Shown here: positions 1 through 6,687 of the stretch, one piece after another | How the letters are laid out: the number at the start of each line of letters is the position of its first letter | Position numbering within the stretch: the stretch's first letter is position 1 | NCBI GenBank assembly: GCA_946482375.1 | Contig: CAMLRH010000046.1 | Span: 1-12,237, forward strand | Length of the DNA stretch: 12,237 nt | Source of the DNA: an uncultured Caulobacteraceae bacterium | GTDB lineage: Bacteria > Pseudomonadota > Alphaproteobacteria > Caulobacterales > Caulobacteraceae | Direction of reading: 5' to 3' | Notes under the pieces: model-generated | Seen by the model: the letters and a program-made list of their open reading frames with translations, nothing else | What the model was told of the DNA's origin: nothing | Databases searched by the model: none | Translations under genes and position numbers: made by a program

Positions 1-899
1 CGATCTACGGCGCGCCGGGGTCGGCGGCGCGGCTGGCGCTGATCCTGCTGTTCGCTGCCGCCGTGCTGCTGTGGCTCGAGCGGCTCAACCGCAAAGGCGA
101 GAGCTACGGCGCCTCCAGCGCCCGCTGGCGGACCCTGACCGAGGTTCCGCTTGTCGGCCCAAGTCGCTGGTTGGCAACGGCTTTCTGCACGTCGCTTCTG
201 ACGCTCGCCTTGCTGCTGCCGGCGGGCTGGCTGGCCTTCAAGGCGCTGACCTACACGCCCGAGTTCGACCGCATCCTACGCGCGGCGGCCGTGTCGCTGG
301 GCCTCGGCGCAGCGGGCGCGATCGTCACCGTCACCCTCGCCGCGCTGATCGCGTTCGGAGCGCGAGGCCAGAAGCTCGCGCAACGCATCGTCAGCCTCGG
401 CTACGCCACCCCCGGAGCGGTGATGGCGGTCGGCCTGCTAGCGCCCGCCGCCCTACTCTGGGGCAGCGGCATCGGCACGGGCGTGGTCATGGGTCTGGCT
501 CTCCTCGTCTTCGCCTACGCCGCCCGGCTGATGGCGGCGGCGCTGGAGCCCATCGACGCCGGGCTGGCCCGCGTCACGCCGTCGATGGACCGGGCGGCGC
601 GAACGCTCGGCGAGGACGAGACCGGCGCAGTCCGCCGGGTCCATATCCCGCTGGCTAGAGGCGCGCTGTGGACGGCCGCCCTGCTGGTCTTCGTCGACGT
701 GATGAAGGAGCTGCCGGCGACCCTGATCCTGCGCCCCTTCAACTTCGACACCCTCGCCGTGCTGGCCGACCGCTACGCCGCCGACGAGCGTCTTTCGGAA
801 GCCGCCTGGCCCGCATTGCTGATCGTGCTCGCCGCCGCGCCCGCCGTCGTCTTCCTGTCGCGCAAGGTCGCCAAATCCCGGCCAGGAGCCCAGCCATGA
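1..899 (+). CDS. Fe(III)-type ABC transporter permease, 3' part (5' end outside window)
   Basis: This is the C-terminal part of an inner-membrane permease of the FbpB/SfuB/AfuB ferric-iron family. It would form the channel that passes periplasm-delivered iron to the ATPase encoded next. The reading frame is open from base 3 with no stop, so the gene enters from the left; 298 residues are visible, while the whole family is usually over 500 residues with two permease domains. Several hydrophobic segments are visible. The EAA-type cytoplasmic loop (GEDETGAVRRVHIPLARGAL) contacts the ATPase, and it is followed by KELPATLILRPFNFDTLA, a stretch typical of iron permeases. The stop (897-899) overlaps the ATPase start as ATGA, so the two are probably translationally coupled. 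A periplasmic binding protein gene would be expected upstream, outside the window. The ferric substrate is inferred from family resemblance; a related cation or thiamine permease cannot be excluded. Confidence 0.87.
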   Translation, partial: IYGAPGSAARLALILLFAAAVLLWLERLNRKGESYGASSARWRTLTEVPLVGPSRWLATAFCTSLLTLALLLPAGWLAFKALTYTPEFDRILRAAAVSLGLGAAGAIVTVTLAALIAFGARGQKLAQRIVSLGYATPGAVMAVGLLAPAALLWGSGIGTGVVMGLALLVFAYAARLMAAALEPIDAGLARVTPSMDRAARTLGEDETGAVRRVHIPLARGALWTAALLVFVDVMKELPATLILRPFNFDTLAVLADRYAADERLSEAAWPALLIVLAAAPAVVFLSRKVAKSRPGAQP

Positions 900-1897
900 T
901 CGAGGTGAAGGGCGCGCGCCGCCTCTACGGGAAGAAGGCGGCGGTCGACGGCGCAAACCTGACGGTGGAGGCCGGACGCCTGACCTGCCTGCTTGGCCCG
1001 TCGGGCTGCGGCAAGTCCACGCTGCTGCGCCTGATCGCCGGCCTCGAACCGCTCGACGGTGGCGAGATCAGCGCCGAGGGGCAGGCGCTGTCCGGCCCGC
1101 ATATCCATATCGCGCCGGAAGAGCGGAAGATCGGCTTCGTCTTCCAGGACTACGCCCTCTTTCCCCACCTGACCGTCGAGCAGAACGTGGCCTTTGGGCT
1201 GCCCCGTCTTCCCCGCGACCAGCGTCACGCCCGCGCGCTCGCCGAGCTGGAGCGGGTGCGCCTGGCCGACCGCGCCGGAGCGTGGCCGCAAGCCCTGTCC
1301 GGCGGCGAACAGCAACGCGTGGCGCTGGCGCGAGCGCTGGCCCGCAACCCCCGCGCCATCCTTCTCGACGAGCCGTTCTCGGGCCTCGACGGACGGCTGA
1401 AGGCGGAGGTGCGCGACGCAGCGCTGGAGGCCCTGCGCGATGCGTGCGCGGCCACCCTCATCGTAACCCACGACGCCGAAGAGGCGCTGATGATGGCCGA
1501 CGATCTCGCCCTCATGCGCGACGGTCGCATCCTGCAGACCGGCGCCCCGCGCGACTGCTACCTGAACCCCGTCTCAATGGCCGCCGCGCGGCTGCTCGGC
1601 GAGGCGAACGAGCTGCCGGTCACGCGGGTCGAGAACGGTTCGGTCCACACGGCGTTCGGCGACGTTGCGGGCGCGGGCCGTGTGGTGATGGCGCGGCCGG
1701 AGGCGCTGGTGCTCGGCGGCGACGGCGCCCGCGCCAAGGTGACGGCCGCACGGTTCGCGGGCGGGTTCGTGATGCTGACCCTGTTCGCCGATCAGGAGAC
1801 CGCGCTGGCCCGCGTGCCGGTGGCCTCGGCCCCCAAGGTCGGAGACGAGGTCCACGTGAAGCTGGACCCCGCCTTCTGCGCCGTCTTCAGCGACTGA
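896..1897 (+). CDS. fbpC: ABC transporter ATP-binding protein, ferric iron (FbpC-like)
   Basis: This 333-residue ATPase powers the permease encoded upstream. All nucleotide-binding motifs are intact: Walker A GPSGCGKST (residues 34-42), Q-loop Gln84 in VFQDYALFPH, signature LSGGEQQ (134-140), Walker B ILLDEP (155-160), D-loop SGLD (162-165) and the switch His192 in THDAEEA. After about residue 240 comes a TOBE-like regulatory domain of about 90 residues, as in FbpC/PotA/CysA ATPases. The start at 896 was chosen because it overlaps the permease stop as ATGA; an open frame runs further upstream, but it only shadows the permease gene. The stop lies 11 bases inside the end of the convergent dehydrogenase gene. 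The motifs are certain. The iron specificity rests on the paired permease and is an inference. Confidence 0.88.
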   Translation: MIEVKGARRLYGKKAAVDGANLTVEAGRLTCLLGPSGCGKSTLLRLIAGLEPLDGGEISAEGQALSGPHIHIAPEERKIGFVFQDYALFPHLTVEQNVAFGLPRLPRDQRHARALAELERVRLADRAGAWPQALSGGEQQRVALARALARNPRAILLDEPFSGLDGRLKAEVRDAALEALRDACAATLIVTHDAEEALMMADDLALMRDGRILQTGAPRDCYLNPVSMAAARLLGEANELPVTRVENGSVHTAFGDVAGAGRVVMARPEALVLGGDGARAKVTAARFAGGFVMLTLFADQETALARVPVASAPKVGDEVHVKLDPAFCAVFSD

Positions 1898-2939
1898 TCC
1901 GGGCCTTGGCGATCTCGTCGGCGACCTCGTTGGTCGGCCGCTTCTCGCCCGCAGACTGGTCGAGCACCTCGCCCAGCGTCTCCACCAGCCGCGACAGCTT
2001 CGTCTCGACCCATCCGGCGTTGTAAGCGGTGTCCCGCTCCAGCGCCCTGATCTCGGCGGCGACGTTGATGATGCCGCCGCCGTTGATGACGTAATCGGGC
2101 GCATAGAGCATGCCGCGTTCGTAGAGCGCGCGGCCGATCTCGGGCGTGGCCAGCTGGTTGTTGGCGCCGCCCGCCACCACACGGCCCTTCAGGCGCGGCA
2201 GGGTCTCGGCGCTCACCGCGCCGCCGAGCGCGCATGGGGCGAATACCTGGGCCTCGACGTCGAAGATGGCGTCCGGCGACACGATGGTTGCGCCGGTCCG
2301 CGTCGAGACCTCGTCCAGCGCCTGCTGGTTCACGTCGGCGATGTAGAGCTTCGCGCCCGCCGCATGCAGCTTGTCCGCCAGGTAGGCGCCGACGTGGCCG
2401 ACCCCCTGGATCGCTACCGTCACGCCCTGGAGGTCGCGGCCGTAGGCGCGCTCGACGCACAGCCGAATGCCGCGAAAGACGCCCTCGGCGGTCACCGGGC
2501 TCGGGTCGCCCGACGCGGCGGCGTGGCCTTCGAGGCCGGCGACGTACTTCGTGTGCTTGCGGGCGTGCGTGAGGTCGGCGGGCGAAACGCCGACGTCCTC
2601 GGCTGTCCAATAACGGCCGCCGACGCGCTCCACCGCCTTGCCGAAGGCCTCGAACAGCTCCGGCGTCTTGTCCTTGCGGCTGTCGCCGATGATCACCGCC
2701 TTGCCGCCGCCAAGCTCCAGGTCGGCCATGGCGTTCTTGAAGCTCATCGCCCGCGACAGCTTCAGCGCGTCGGTCAGCGCCGCTTCCGAGTTCGGATAGG
2801 GCCACATGCGGCAGCCGCCCGCCGCTGGTCCGCGCGCGGTGGAGTGAACAGCGATGATGCAGCGGAGGCCGGACTTTTCGTCGGAGAAGGCGTGGACGCC
2901 TTCGTGGTTCTCAAAAGCGGGGGAATCGAAAAGGGTCAT
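1887..2939 (-). CDS. Leucine/valine/phenylalanine dehydrogenase family (Glu/Leu/Phe/Val DH)
   Basis: This 350-residue NAD-dependent amino-acid dehydrogenase should oxidatively deaminate a branched-chain or similar hydrophobic amino acid to the 2-oxo acid plus ammonia. The sequence lines up almost residue for residue with Bacillus leucine dehydrogenase: substrate-binding Lys68 (SFKNA), catalytic Lys80 in ELGGGKAV, Ala113 and Asp115 in WTAEDVG, and Pro146 and Thr150 in DPSPVT. The dinucleotide fold begins with GVGHVG (179-184), and Asp202 is placed to bind the NAD ribose. GGGIINVAAE near 287-296 closes the active site. One pocket residue differs: Ala40 replaces the usual Leu40, so the preferred substrate is uncertain. 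The gene lies 62 bases downstream of the hydrolase gene on the same strand, so co-transcription is possible. Its 3' end overlaps the convergent ABC ATPase gene by 11 bases. Confidence 0.9.
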   Translation of the reverse strand: MTLFDSPAFENHEGVHAFSDEKSGLRCIIAVHSTARGPAAGGCRMWPYPNSEAALTDALKLSRAMSFKNAMADLELGGGKAVIIGDSRKDKTPELFEAFGKAVERVGGRYWTAEDVGVSPADLTHARKHTKYVAGLEGHAAASGDPSPVTAEGVFRGIRLCVERAYGRDLQGVTVAIQGVGHVGAYLADKLHAAGAKLYIADVNQQALDEVSTRTGATIVSPDAIFDVEAQVFAPCALGGAVSAETLPRLKGRVVAGGANNQLATPEIGRALYERGMLYAPDYVINGGGIINVAAEIRALERDTAYNAGWVETKLSRLVETLGEVLDQSAGEKRPTNEVADEIAKARISR

Positions 2940-3001
2940 GCCGCCGATATGCAGGTTTGGGGGAAGGACGTGCGCGCGGCTTTACGCTCCGTGGCACGGC
3001 C

Positions 3002-4048
3002 TCACAACCCAGAAACGCGGGTCGCGCGGTTTAGCGCCCGCGGGATCGGCGGCGCCTTGGACGGCAGTGGTCGCGACGGGTTGCGAATGAAGGACGCGAC
3101 GTCGTGCCAGACGTTCGCCGCCTGCTTGTCCCGCAGCAGCAGATGCCAGCCCTGGGGATAGAGGGCGGTCTGGTGCGGACCGCCCAGCCGCGCCGCCGCC
3201 TCGATGCTTGGCTCCGGCGGGATGATCTGGTCGTTGGCGCCATAGAGATAGGCCGTCGGACCCCGCAGCCGCCCGGTCGAGGCCCAGGCCCGCTCCATCA
3301 GCTGAACGAGGCCGTAGACGGCGTCGGTCCGCGCGCCCCAGATCATCAGCGGGTCCCGGCCCATGCGGATCAGTTCCTCCATGTTGTCCGAGGCGCGGAT
3401 GTTGCGGGTGATCCACTCCGGCGGTTTGAGCACCCGGTTGCCGATGACGTGGGCGGTGAACCACAGCGCCGTGCGCTGCGGCAGCGGCTGGCTCGACCAA
3501 CCCCACACTGCTGGCGCCAATAGCACCAGCCGGTCGGCGTTGGGCGGGCGGTCGGAGGCGAATGCGGCGATGGCCACCGCTCCGCCCATGCTCTCCCCCA
3601 CGACGGCTACCGGCAGGCCGGGATGACGCGCGCGGGCGACCTCGACGGCCGTGCGCAGGTCCTCAATCATCAGATCCTCGCCGCCCCACACACCCCGGTG
3701 CGGCGAGCGGCCGAAGCCGCGCTGGTCGTAGGCGTAGGTCGTGATCCCCTGCGCCGCCCACCAGGGCCCCGCCATGTGGAAGGCGTTGGCGTAGTCGTTC
3801 ATGCCGTGCAGGCCGACGATCACCGCCCACGGCTCGTCGCCCTGCCAGCTGGTCAGGCCAAGCCGCGTGCCGTCGAAGCTGACGAAGCGGTCGCGGGTAA
3901 AACGGGGCCCCGAGAAGCCGTCGAGCGGCGTTCCCGCCTGCTGCACGGTCGGCGCGCAGGCGGCCAGCAGGCTGCTGAGGAGGAAGGACCGCCTGATAAC
4001 TCCCTTCCCCCTCGAGGGGGGAAGGGTCGGGGATGGGGGTGTGCTCAC
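3002..4048 (-). CDS. Alpha/beta-hydrolase lipoprotein, lysophospholipase/monoacylglycerol-lipase-like
   Basis: This 348-residue serine hydrolase is probably an exported, lipid-anchored esterase or lipase. The catalytic triad is readable: nucleophile Ser153 in GESMGGA, Asp273 in GANDQIIPP and His302 in GWHLLLRD. An HG oxyanion pair lies at 81-82, and DQRGFGRS (108-115) is typical of the lysophospholipase-like group. A signal sequence IRRSFLLSSLLAAC carries a lipobox ending at Cys31 and a twin-arginine pair, so Tat export followed by lipidation is plausible. The only usable start before the signal is GTG at 4048. No ATG, GTG or TTG occurs in frame between it and the signal, and the next upstream in-frame codons reach a stop with no start. 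About 16 residues preceding the signal are therefore encoded by a repeat (3997-4042), which is odd. No clear ribosome-binding site is visible. A rare AUC start at 3997 is the alternative. Confidence 0.82.
   Translation of the reverse strand: MSTPPSPTLPPSRGKGVIRRSFLLSSLLAACAPTVQQAGTPLDGFSGPRFTRDRFVSFDGTRLGLTSWQGDEPWAVIVGLHGMNDYANAFHMAGPWWAAQGITTYAYDQRGFGRSPHRGVWGGEDLMIEDLRTAVEVARARHPGLPVAVVGESMGGAVAIAAFASDRPPNADRLVLLAPAVWGWSSQPLPQRTALWFTAHVIGNRVLKPPEWITRNIRASDNMEELIRMGRDPLMIWGARTDAVYGLVQLMERAWASTGRLRGPTAYLYGANDQIIPPEPSIEAAARLGGPHQTALYPQGWHLLLRDKQAANVWHDVASFIRNPSRPLPSKAPPIPRALNRATRVSGL
3997..4042 (-). repeat. GC-rich hairpin repeat, copy A (left half of doublet 1)
   Basis: Read on the minus strand, this copy begins with a C-rich head (ACACCCCCATCCCC), then a near-perfect palindrome with arms at 4002-4013 and 4014-4026 around CTCGAG, and ends in GTTATC. 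It closely resembles copy D at 6642-6687: the heads (CACCCCCATCCC) and the hairpin arms (CCCTTCCCCC / GGGGGAAGGG) are the same, and the differences are concentrated near the loop and the junctions. It lies inside the hydrolase gene and encodes the residues before its signal peptide. It looks like a REP-type palindromic element of the kind scattered through GC-rich proteobacterial genomes; the exact family is not identified. Confidence 0.75.
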
Positions 4049-4113
4049 AACGGGTGAAACGTACGAACGCGAGGCTCGGCGCCAACTACGCCTTTCGCCT
4101 CAGCTCAGCGGCT

Positions 4114-4152
4114 ACACCCCACCCCTGCCCCTCCCCTCGAGGGGAGGGGTTA
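4114..4152 (+). repeat. GC-rich hairpin repeat, copy B (right half of doublet 1)
   Basis: Read on the plus strand, this copy has the head ACACCCCACCCC and then a perfect 22-base palindrome (arms CCCCTCCCCTC at 4128-4138 and GAGGGGAGGGG at 4139-4149), ending in GTTATC like copy A. Copies A and B face each other head to head across 71 bases (4043-4113), so the doublet fills the space between the glutathione S-transferase gene and the hydrolase gene. The final TTA (4150-4152) is the complement of the transferase stop codon TAA. The strong stem may also attenuate or terminate transcription after the transferase gene, but no U-tract follows it on the minus strand. Confidence 0.75.
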
Positions 4153-4791
4153 TCTGCTGAGAATCCGCGCCTCCAGCGCCAGCGGCATGGCGAACGAGGG
4201 CCGCGCCAGGATGGCGTCGACGAAGGCGGCCGTCTTCGGCCAGCGGCTGTAGTCGAAGTCCAGGTGACGCAGGTTGGAGAACGGGCTGGCGACGGCGATG
4301 TCGGCGAGCGTCAAGCTGTCGCCGACAAGGAAGCCGCCCTCCTCCGGCGCGACGCTCTCCAGATAGTCGAGCACCGGCGGCAGGGTCTCCTTCTCGGCCT
4401 TGTCTGCCGCAGCCATGTCGCCCTCGCGGCCCATGAACTTCGGCGCCACGATGCGGTTGAAGAACATCGGCCCGGCGGCGGCGACGATGATGGTGTCGGC
4501 GTATTCCTCGTACCAGACGGTCCGCGCCCGCGCCTTGGCCTCGGAGGGGATCATGGCAGGCTCGGGCTTGATCCCCTCGAAGTAGTGCACGATCGCCGAG
4601 GAGTCGGAGATGGTGAAGTCACCGTCCCGCAGCGCGGGGATTTTCCGGAACGGGCTGCAAGCCACGAAGTCCGGGTCGGGCTGGCCCGGCGGCGAAAACT
4701 TCGGCTGAATCTCGATGCCCTTCTCGGCGGCGACCGCGTGGACCTTGCGCACGAAAGGTGACAGGGGCGCGCCCCATATGACGATGCTCAT
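4150..4791 (-). CDS. Glutathione S-transferase family protein
   Basis: This 213-residue cytosolic enzyme is of glutathione S-transferase size and fold; such proteins transfer glutathione to electrophiles or reduce peroxides. The N-terminal thioredoxin-like domain (about 1-80) contains APLSPFVRKV with likely catalytic Ser11, the cis-proline of KIPAL at Pro52, and the glutathione-gripping DSSAI at 63-67. The helical domain (about 90-205) has the LTLADIAV N-capping box near 160-167, typical of the family. ATG 4791 was chosen because it overlaps the stop of the DUF3253 gene as ATGA, indicating translational coupling. The stop codon coincides with the last bases of repeat copy B. The substrate is unknown. 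Confidence 0.88.
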   Translation of the reverse strand: MSIVIWGAPLSPFVRKVHAVAAEKGIEIQPKFSPPGQPDPDFVACSPFRKIPALRDGDFTISDSSAIVHYFEGIKPEPAMIPSEAKARARTVWYEEYADTIIVAAAGPMFFNRIVAPKFMGREGDMAAADKAEKETLPPVLDYLESVAPEEGGFLVGDSLTLADIAVASPFSNLRHLDFDYSRWPKTAAFVDAILARPSFAMPLALEARILSR

Positions 4792-5045
4792 GACATTTCT
4801 CCCTCTGTGGGGAGGCGCATCCGCCAGACCCCTTTGAACGTGTCCGGATCGGCCGGCTTGTTGTGGCGCAGGATGACGATGCGACCGGCCCTCGCGAGCC
4901 CCACGGCGGAGGCGCGCACCTGCGGCAGCAGCCGCTGCCAGCGCTCGGGTTGCAGCGTCTTGGCGATGTCGGCCGGGTCGATGCTCTTGCCGGCGGGCGC
5001 GGCTTCGAGGGCCTGGAAGATGGCGTCTTCGATTGGGGAGGTCAT
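4788..5045 (-). CDS. DUF3253 small protein
   Basis: This protein of 85 residues matches the DUF3253 pattern as I recall it: an N-terminal helix-rich half with DPADIAKTLQPERWQRLLPQ, a further helix (VRASAVGLARAG), then a strand and wing-like stretch (RIVILRHNKPADPD) ending KGVWRMRLP. The layout suggests a small winged-helix-like domain, but the molecular role is unknown. ATG 5045 was preferred over a longer frame reaching 5159, because the extra residues have no family-like character and would run into the divergent thioesterase gene. It overlaps the transferase gene as ATGA and is probably the first gene of the minus-strand unit. Confidence 0.72.
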   Translation of the reverse strand: MTSPIEDAIFQALEAAPAGKSIDPADIAKTLQPERWQRLLPQVRASAVGLARAGRIVILRHNKPADPDTFKGVWRMRLPTEGEMS

Positions 5046-5118
5046 GAGCAAGTTGCGATAGCGAACGGTCGCCGGAACCGTATATGTGAGGCTCCCCCAA
5101 GTTGAAATGGAAAGTGCG
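5046..5118. promoter_or_regulatory. Divergent promoter region between DUF3253 and thioesterase genes
   Basis: These 73 bases must hold the start signals for two divergent units. The only AT-rich stretch is TATATG at 5081-5086, read as CATATA on the other strand. On the minus strand, TATACG (5079-5084) lies 16 bases after a weak TTCAAC hexamer, which would give a 5' leader of roughly 27 bases for DUF3253. For the plus strand no well-spaced -35 box is seen. These are weak matches by eye only. Confidence 0.25.
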
Positions 5119-5574
5119 ATGGACGGCGGCAATGAGGTGATGAGCGGCCCAAGGCTCATCGCCGACGGCGAATGGGCGGGCTGGTACTTCTGGGGCGACG
5201 GCGACCCGTTCGAGGCGCAGTCCGGACCCTTCTATTTCAAGCCCGACGAGCAGGGCCGCATCCGCTGCGCCTTCCGCGCCGAGGCCAAGCACATGAACGG
5301 CGGCGGCTTCATGCACGGCGGCTGCATGATGACCTTCGCCGACTACGCCCTCTTCGCCATCGCCTGGGAGGAGCTGAAGGAGAGCTACGCCGTCACGGTC
5401 AGCTTCAATTCGGAGTTCGTCTCGGCGGGCAAGGTCGGCGATCTGGTCGAGGCGACGGGCGAGGTCGTCCGTGCCGGCGGCTCGCTGATCTTCGTGCGTG
5501 GCGAACTTTCGGTCGGCGGGCGGGTGTTGATGCCGTTTTCGGGCGTCATCAAGAAGGTGCAGAAGCGGCCGTGA
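5119..5574 (+). CDS. PaaI-family hotdog thioesterase
   Basis: This 151-residue hotdog-fold protein probably hydrolyses an acyl-CoA thioester in the cytoplasm. The active-site stretch HMNGGGFMHGGCMMTFADYA (58-77) contains the HGG turn (66-68) and acidic Asp75 expected of PaaI-type enzymes. The five-stranded hotdog sheet follows, with AVTVSFNSEFV and GDLVEATGEVVRAGGSLIFV. ATG 5119 was chosen for a GGA motif seven bases upstream; ATG 5107, GTG 5086 and ATG 5140 are in-frame alternatives. The stop overlaps the GTG start of the monooxygenase gene as GTGA, so the two are probably co-translated. The link between them in a pathway is unknown; breakdown of an acyl or aromatic compound is only a guess. 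Confidence 0.85.
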   Translation: MDGGNEVMSGPRLIADGEWAGWYFWGDGDPFEAQSGPFYFKPDEQGRIRCAFRAEAKHMNGGGFMHGGCMMTFADYALFAIAWEELKESYAVTVSFNSEFVSAGKVGDLVEATGEVVRAGGSLIFVRGELSVGGRVLMPFSGVIKKVQKRP

Positions 5575-6611
5575 ACCTGTCGGTCCTCGACCTGTCGCCG
5601 GTCAGCGCGGGCGCCACCCCGGCGCAGGCGATCCGCGACTCCATCGAGGTGGCCAAGGCCGCCGAGCGGCTGGGCTACAATCGCTTCTGGCTGGCCGAGC
5701 ACCACTCGATGACGGCGCTGGCCGGGACGGCGCCGGAAATCCTGATTGCCGCGATCAGCCAGCAGACCAGCCGCATCCGGCTGGGTTCGGGCGGTGTGAT
5801 GCTGCCGAACTACTCGCCGCTGAAGGTGGCCGAGGTGTTCATGGCGCTGGAAGCGCTGGCGCCCGGCCGTATCGACCTGGGCGTCGGGCGGGCTCTCGGG
5901 GCGGATATGCGGACCGGCGCGGCGCTGCGGGCATCGGGGCCCGAGGCCTTTCCGCAGTACTTCGCCCTGCTCAACGCCTGGCTGCTCGACGCGGCCGGCA
6001 AGGAACCATTCCCCGATCATCACCCGGCCAAGGGCATTCGCGCCCAACCGCAAGGGACGGGCCATCCCGACCTGTTCCTGCTGATTAGCTCAGTCGACAG
6101 CGCCCGTTTTGCCGGTCAGGCGGGCGTGGGGATGGTGTTCTCCGAGTTCATCGCGCGAACCGACGCCGGACCCGCGGTGCGCGCCTACAAGGAGGCCTTC
6201 GAGCCCTCGCCGTTCCGGACGGAGCCATTCGCGGGGGTTGGCCTCATCGCGCTTGCGGCGGACACGGCCGAGGAGGCGGATCGCCTCGACGCGGTGCGCC
6301 GGGCCGCGATGTTGGCCTTCCTGCAAGGCCAGGAGGGCCCCACACCGACCATAGAGGAAGCCCTTGCCCGTCTGGCTCCCATGGAAGACGACCCCGCCCT
6401 TCGCGCCATCGTCGGCCGCGCCATCACCGGCGACGGCGCCATGGTGCGCGCCGAACTGGCCGACAAGCTCGCCAACACCGGCGCCGACGAGGTGTTCGTC
6501 ATGGCCACGGGACCGACGCTGGAGACGCGGATCCGGTCGCTGGAGCTCTTCCCGCCCTGCCCCCTGGTGGGGGTACGGGCGGGGGTGGGGGGTGGAAGAG
6601 GTTCCGGATAG
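5571..6611 (+). CDS. Luciferase-like flavin monooxygenase (LLM family, MsnO8-like)
   Basis: This 346-residue protein has the TIM-barrel pattern of bacterial-luciferase-like FMN-dependent monooxygenases: NLSVLDLSPVSAG at the start, AERLGYNRFWLAEHHS (31-46), SRIRLGSGGVMLPNYSP (67-83) and PGRIDLGVGRALGAD (98-112). The usual family motif near the end of that stretch is RAPG; here it reads RALG. GTG 5571 was chosen because it overlaps the thioesterase stop as GTGA and begins the conserved first strand. The last 19 or so residues (from Pro328, glycine-rich, ending GGGRGSG) are encoded by repeat copy C and look unlike any family C-terminus, so the natural stop seems to have been lost. Substrate unknown. 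Confidence 0.85.
   Translation: MNLSVLDLSPVSAGATPAQAIRDSIEVAKAAERLGYNRFWLAEHHSMTALAGTAPEILIAAISQQTSRIRLGSGGVMLPNYSPLKVAEVFMALEALAPGRIDLGVGRALGADMRTGAALRASGPEAFPQYFALLNAWLLDAAGKEPFPDHHPAKGIRAQPQGTGHPDLFLLISSVDSARFAGQAGVGMVFSEFIARTDAGPAVRAYKEAFEPSPFRTEPFAGVGLIALAADTAEEADRLDAVRRAAMLAFLQGQEGPTPTIEEALARLAPMEDDPALRAIVGRAITGDGAMVRAELADKLANTGADEVFVMATGPTLETRIRSLELFPPCPLVGVRAGVGGGRGSG
6551..6595 (-). repeat. GC-rich hairpin repeat, copy C (left half of doublet 2)
   Basis: On the minus strand this copy reads CCACCCCCCACCCCC and then a long hairpin. On the plus strand the arms are CCCGCCC (6551-6557) with CCCCC (6560-6564), and GGGGG (6569-6573) with GGGCGGG (6577-6583), with small internal mismatches. 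It is the most diverged of the four copies. It lies entirely inside the 3' end of the monooxygenase gene. Together with copy D it forms a second head-to-head doublet with a 46-base spacer, in the same arrangement as copies A and B. Confidence 0.65.
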
Positions 6612-6641
6612 CGCTCTGAAGCCGTGAAAGCCGAGAGGGCG

Positions 6642-6687
6642 CCACCCCCATCCCAAACCCTTCCCCCATCCAGGGGGAAGGGCTTTA
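6642..6687 (+). repeat. GC-rich hairpin repeat, copy D (right half of doublet 2)
   Basis: The plus strand reads CCACCCCCATCCCAAA, then a perfect ten-base stem (CCCTTCCCCC at 6658-6667 and GGGGGAAGGG at 6673-6682) with a five-base loop, ending CTTTA. It is the closest relative of copy A. Its last three bases are the complement of the TAA stop of the second glutathione S-transferase gene. Lying between convergent genes, the stem could serve as a two-way transcription terminator, though no T-tract is present. Confidence 0.75.

Noticed and set aside
1792..2805. Long minus-strand open frame of 337 codons
   Set aside because: It is the wrong-frame shadow of the dehydrogenase gene; the translation is arginine/glycine-rich with no domain pattern, as expected in GC-rich DNA.
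3997..4152. Insertion sequence
   Set aside because: There is no transposase frame and no target duplication I can define; a short non-coding repeat doublet explains the signal better.
5046..5159. 38-codon upstream extension of the DUF3253 gene
   Set aside because: The extension has no family character and overlaps the divergent thioesterase start; ATG 5045 gives a typical domain length.
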